DNA from: Christensenella sp. UBA5399 | Lineage (GTDB): Bacteria; Bacillota; Clostridia; Christensenellales; Christensenellaceae | Direction: 5' to 3' | DNA length: 6,560 nucleotides | Assembly (NCBI GenBank): GCA_002407725.1 | Contig: DHOD01000124.1 | Coordinates: 7,047-13,606 of the forward strand | In this document: in pieces, positions 6,359 through 6,560 of the stretch | How the letters are laid out: the number at the start of each line of letters is the position of its first letter | Numbering within the stretch: position 1 is the first letter of the stretch | The notes under the pieces: model-generated | Databases searched by the model: none | What the model saw: only the letters and a program-made list of their open reading frames with translations | What the model was told of the DNA's origin: nothing | Made by a program: the position numbers and the translations under genes

Positions 6359-6377
6359 ATGGTAGCGGCGAGTGGAC
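6359..6377. repeat. 19-bp direct repeat, copy 1 (tRNA 3' end)
   Basis: The bases atggtagcggcgagtggac recur exactly at 6485-6503. They hold the CCA, discriminator, 3' acceptor strand and part of the T arm of tRNA-Met, with the bases on either side differing. Confidence 0.9.
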
Positions 6378-6427
6378 AGCTTGCTGCGTCGCTTTGCTTC
6401 CGGCAAGTATGAACCGCTACACGGTTC
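6360..6427 (-). pseudogene. Degenerate tRNA-Met-like remnant
   Basis: On the minus strand this segment ends with GTCCACTCGCCGCTACCA, identical to the 3' end of the tRNA-Met at 6486-6560. It also contains GGTTCATAC (6415-6407), the same anticodon-loop string. Between the two lies unrelated sequence with a CTTGC/GCAAG stem, and the D arm is absent; GTGTAGC directly abuts GGTTCATAC. A 6-bp hairpin GAACCG/CGGTTC (6411-6427) also covers the region, so the GTGTAGC match may be chance. No normal cloverleaf can be drawn. It is either a decayed tandem copy or the residue of insertion at the tRNA 3' end. A following terminator supports former transcription. Confidence 0.52.
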
Positions 6428-6451
6428 GCATTTACATAATGTGGTTAAAAA

Positions 6452-6480
6452 CAAAACAGCACACTTGCGTGTACTGTTTT
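6452..6480 (-). terminator. Rho-independent terminator after tRNA-Met
   Basis: The arms at 6453-6464 (AAAACAGCACAC) and 6469-6480 (GTGTACTGTTTT) form a 12-bp stem. The single C/A mismatch on the plus strand becomes a G-U pair on the minus strand, which shows the direction. The minus-strand loop is GCAA, a stable GNRA tetraloop, and GTTTTTAA follows the stem. It begins 5 nt after the tRNA CCA. Confidence 0.85.
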
Positions 6481-6484
6481 ATTT

Positions 6485-6503
6485 ATGGTAGCGGCGAGTG
6501 GAC
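6485..6503. repeat. 19-bp direct repeat, copy 2 (within tRNA-Met)
   Basis: This is the exact copy of 6359-6377 located at the 3' end of the intact tRNA, 126 bp away start to start. Confidence 0.9.
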
Positions 6504-6560
6504 TCGAACCGCTGACCGCTCGGGTATGAACCGAGTGCTCTAGCCAACTGAGCTACACCC
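6486..6560 (-). tRNA. tRNA-Met (CAU), elongator type, 5' two bases outside the window
   Basis: Minus strand, 75 nt seen of an expected 77, with CCA encoded. Seen: D stem GCTC/GAGC, anticodon stem CTCGG/CCGAG with loop TTCATAC (anticodon CAT at 6528-6526), variable loop CGGTC, T loop TTCGAGT, discriminator A. The AGTTGG D loop and overall sequence fit elongator rather than initiator tRNA-Met. Two oddities: acceptor pair 3-70 reads G-G (usual C-G), and T-stem pair 51-63 reads C-A. The first involves the last base of the window. A tRNA-Ile2 with lysidine at C34 also has a CAU anticodon, but the body resembles tRNA-Met. Confidence 0.92.

Noticed and set aside
1..6560. CRISPR array, insertion sequence or transposase
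   Set aside because: No regularly spaced repeats, terminal inverted repeats with a transposase frame, or integrase frame were found; the only repeat pair is the tRNA 3' end.

Overview
The window looks like chromosomal DNA from a Gram-positive, Clostridia-like Firmicute. The evidence is AGGAGG-type ribosome sites at nearly every gene, consensus sigma-A promoter elements, a YesM/YesN-style sensor kinase and AraC-type response regulator next to a sugar-transport solute-binding protein, and U-tract terminators after the tRNA. Base composition is moderate and the species cannot be named from the sequence.

Left part (1-2074): an arginase-family gene runs leftward off the edge, and only its first 170 codons are present. 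Divergent from it is a two-gene arsenic operon: arsR (ArsR/SmtB repressor with a Cys-x-Cys metal site) and arsM (a long, AS3MT-like arsenite S-adenosylmethionine methyltransferase). The arsR promoter is a perfect TTGACA-17-TATAAT, and its -10 box lies between the arms of a perfect 10-bp inverted repeat, a strong candidate ArsR operator. No arsenite efflux gene is visible, so resistance here would rest on methylation unless a pump lies elsewhere.

Middle part (2117-4824, minus strand): a sensor histidine kinase, its response regulator and a previously uncalled 52-residue two-helix membrane protein follow one another on the same strand and probably form one transcription unit. It converges on arsM.

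Right part (4861-6560, minus strand): this region is damaged. The last 354 codon positions of a family 1 (LplA-like) solute-binding protein sit just upstream of the kinase. They lack the N-terminal lipoprotein half and are interrupted by one in-frame TAG. Their 5' end is joined, out of frame, to the first 92 codons of a GNAT acetyltransferase that still has its own promoter and ribosome site. Two genes therefore appear to have been fused by a deletion (or by an assembly error), and the transporter permeases that normally accompany such a two-component system are absent. Beyond the GNAT promoter lie a terminator, a tRNA-Met-like remnant, a second terminator and a near-complete elongator tRNA-Met cut by the window edge. 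The tRNA and the remnant share an exact 19-bp 3' end.

I found no CRISPR array, insertion sequence or transposase. The most interesting items are the GNAT/solute-binding-protein junction, the duplicated tRNA 3' end, the promoter/operator architecture of arsR, and the small membrane protein after the response regulator.
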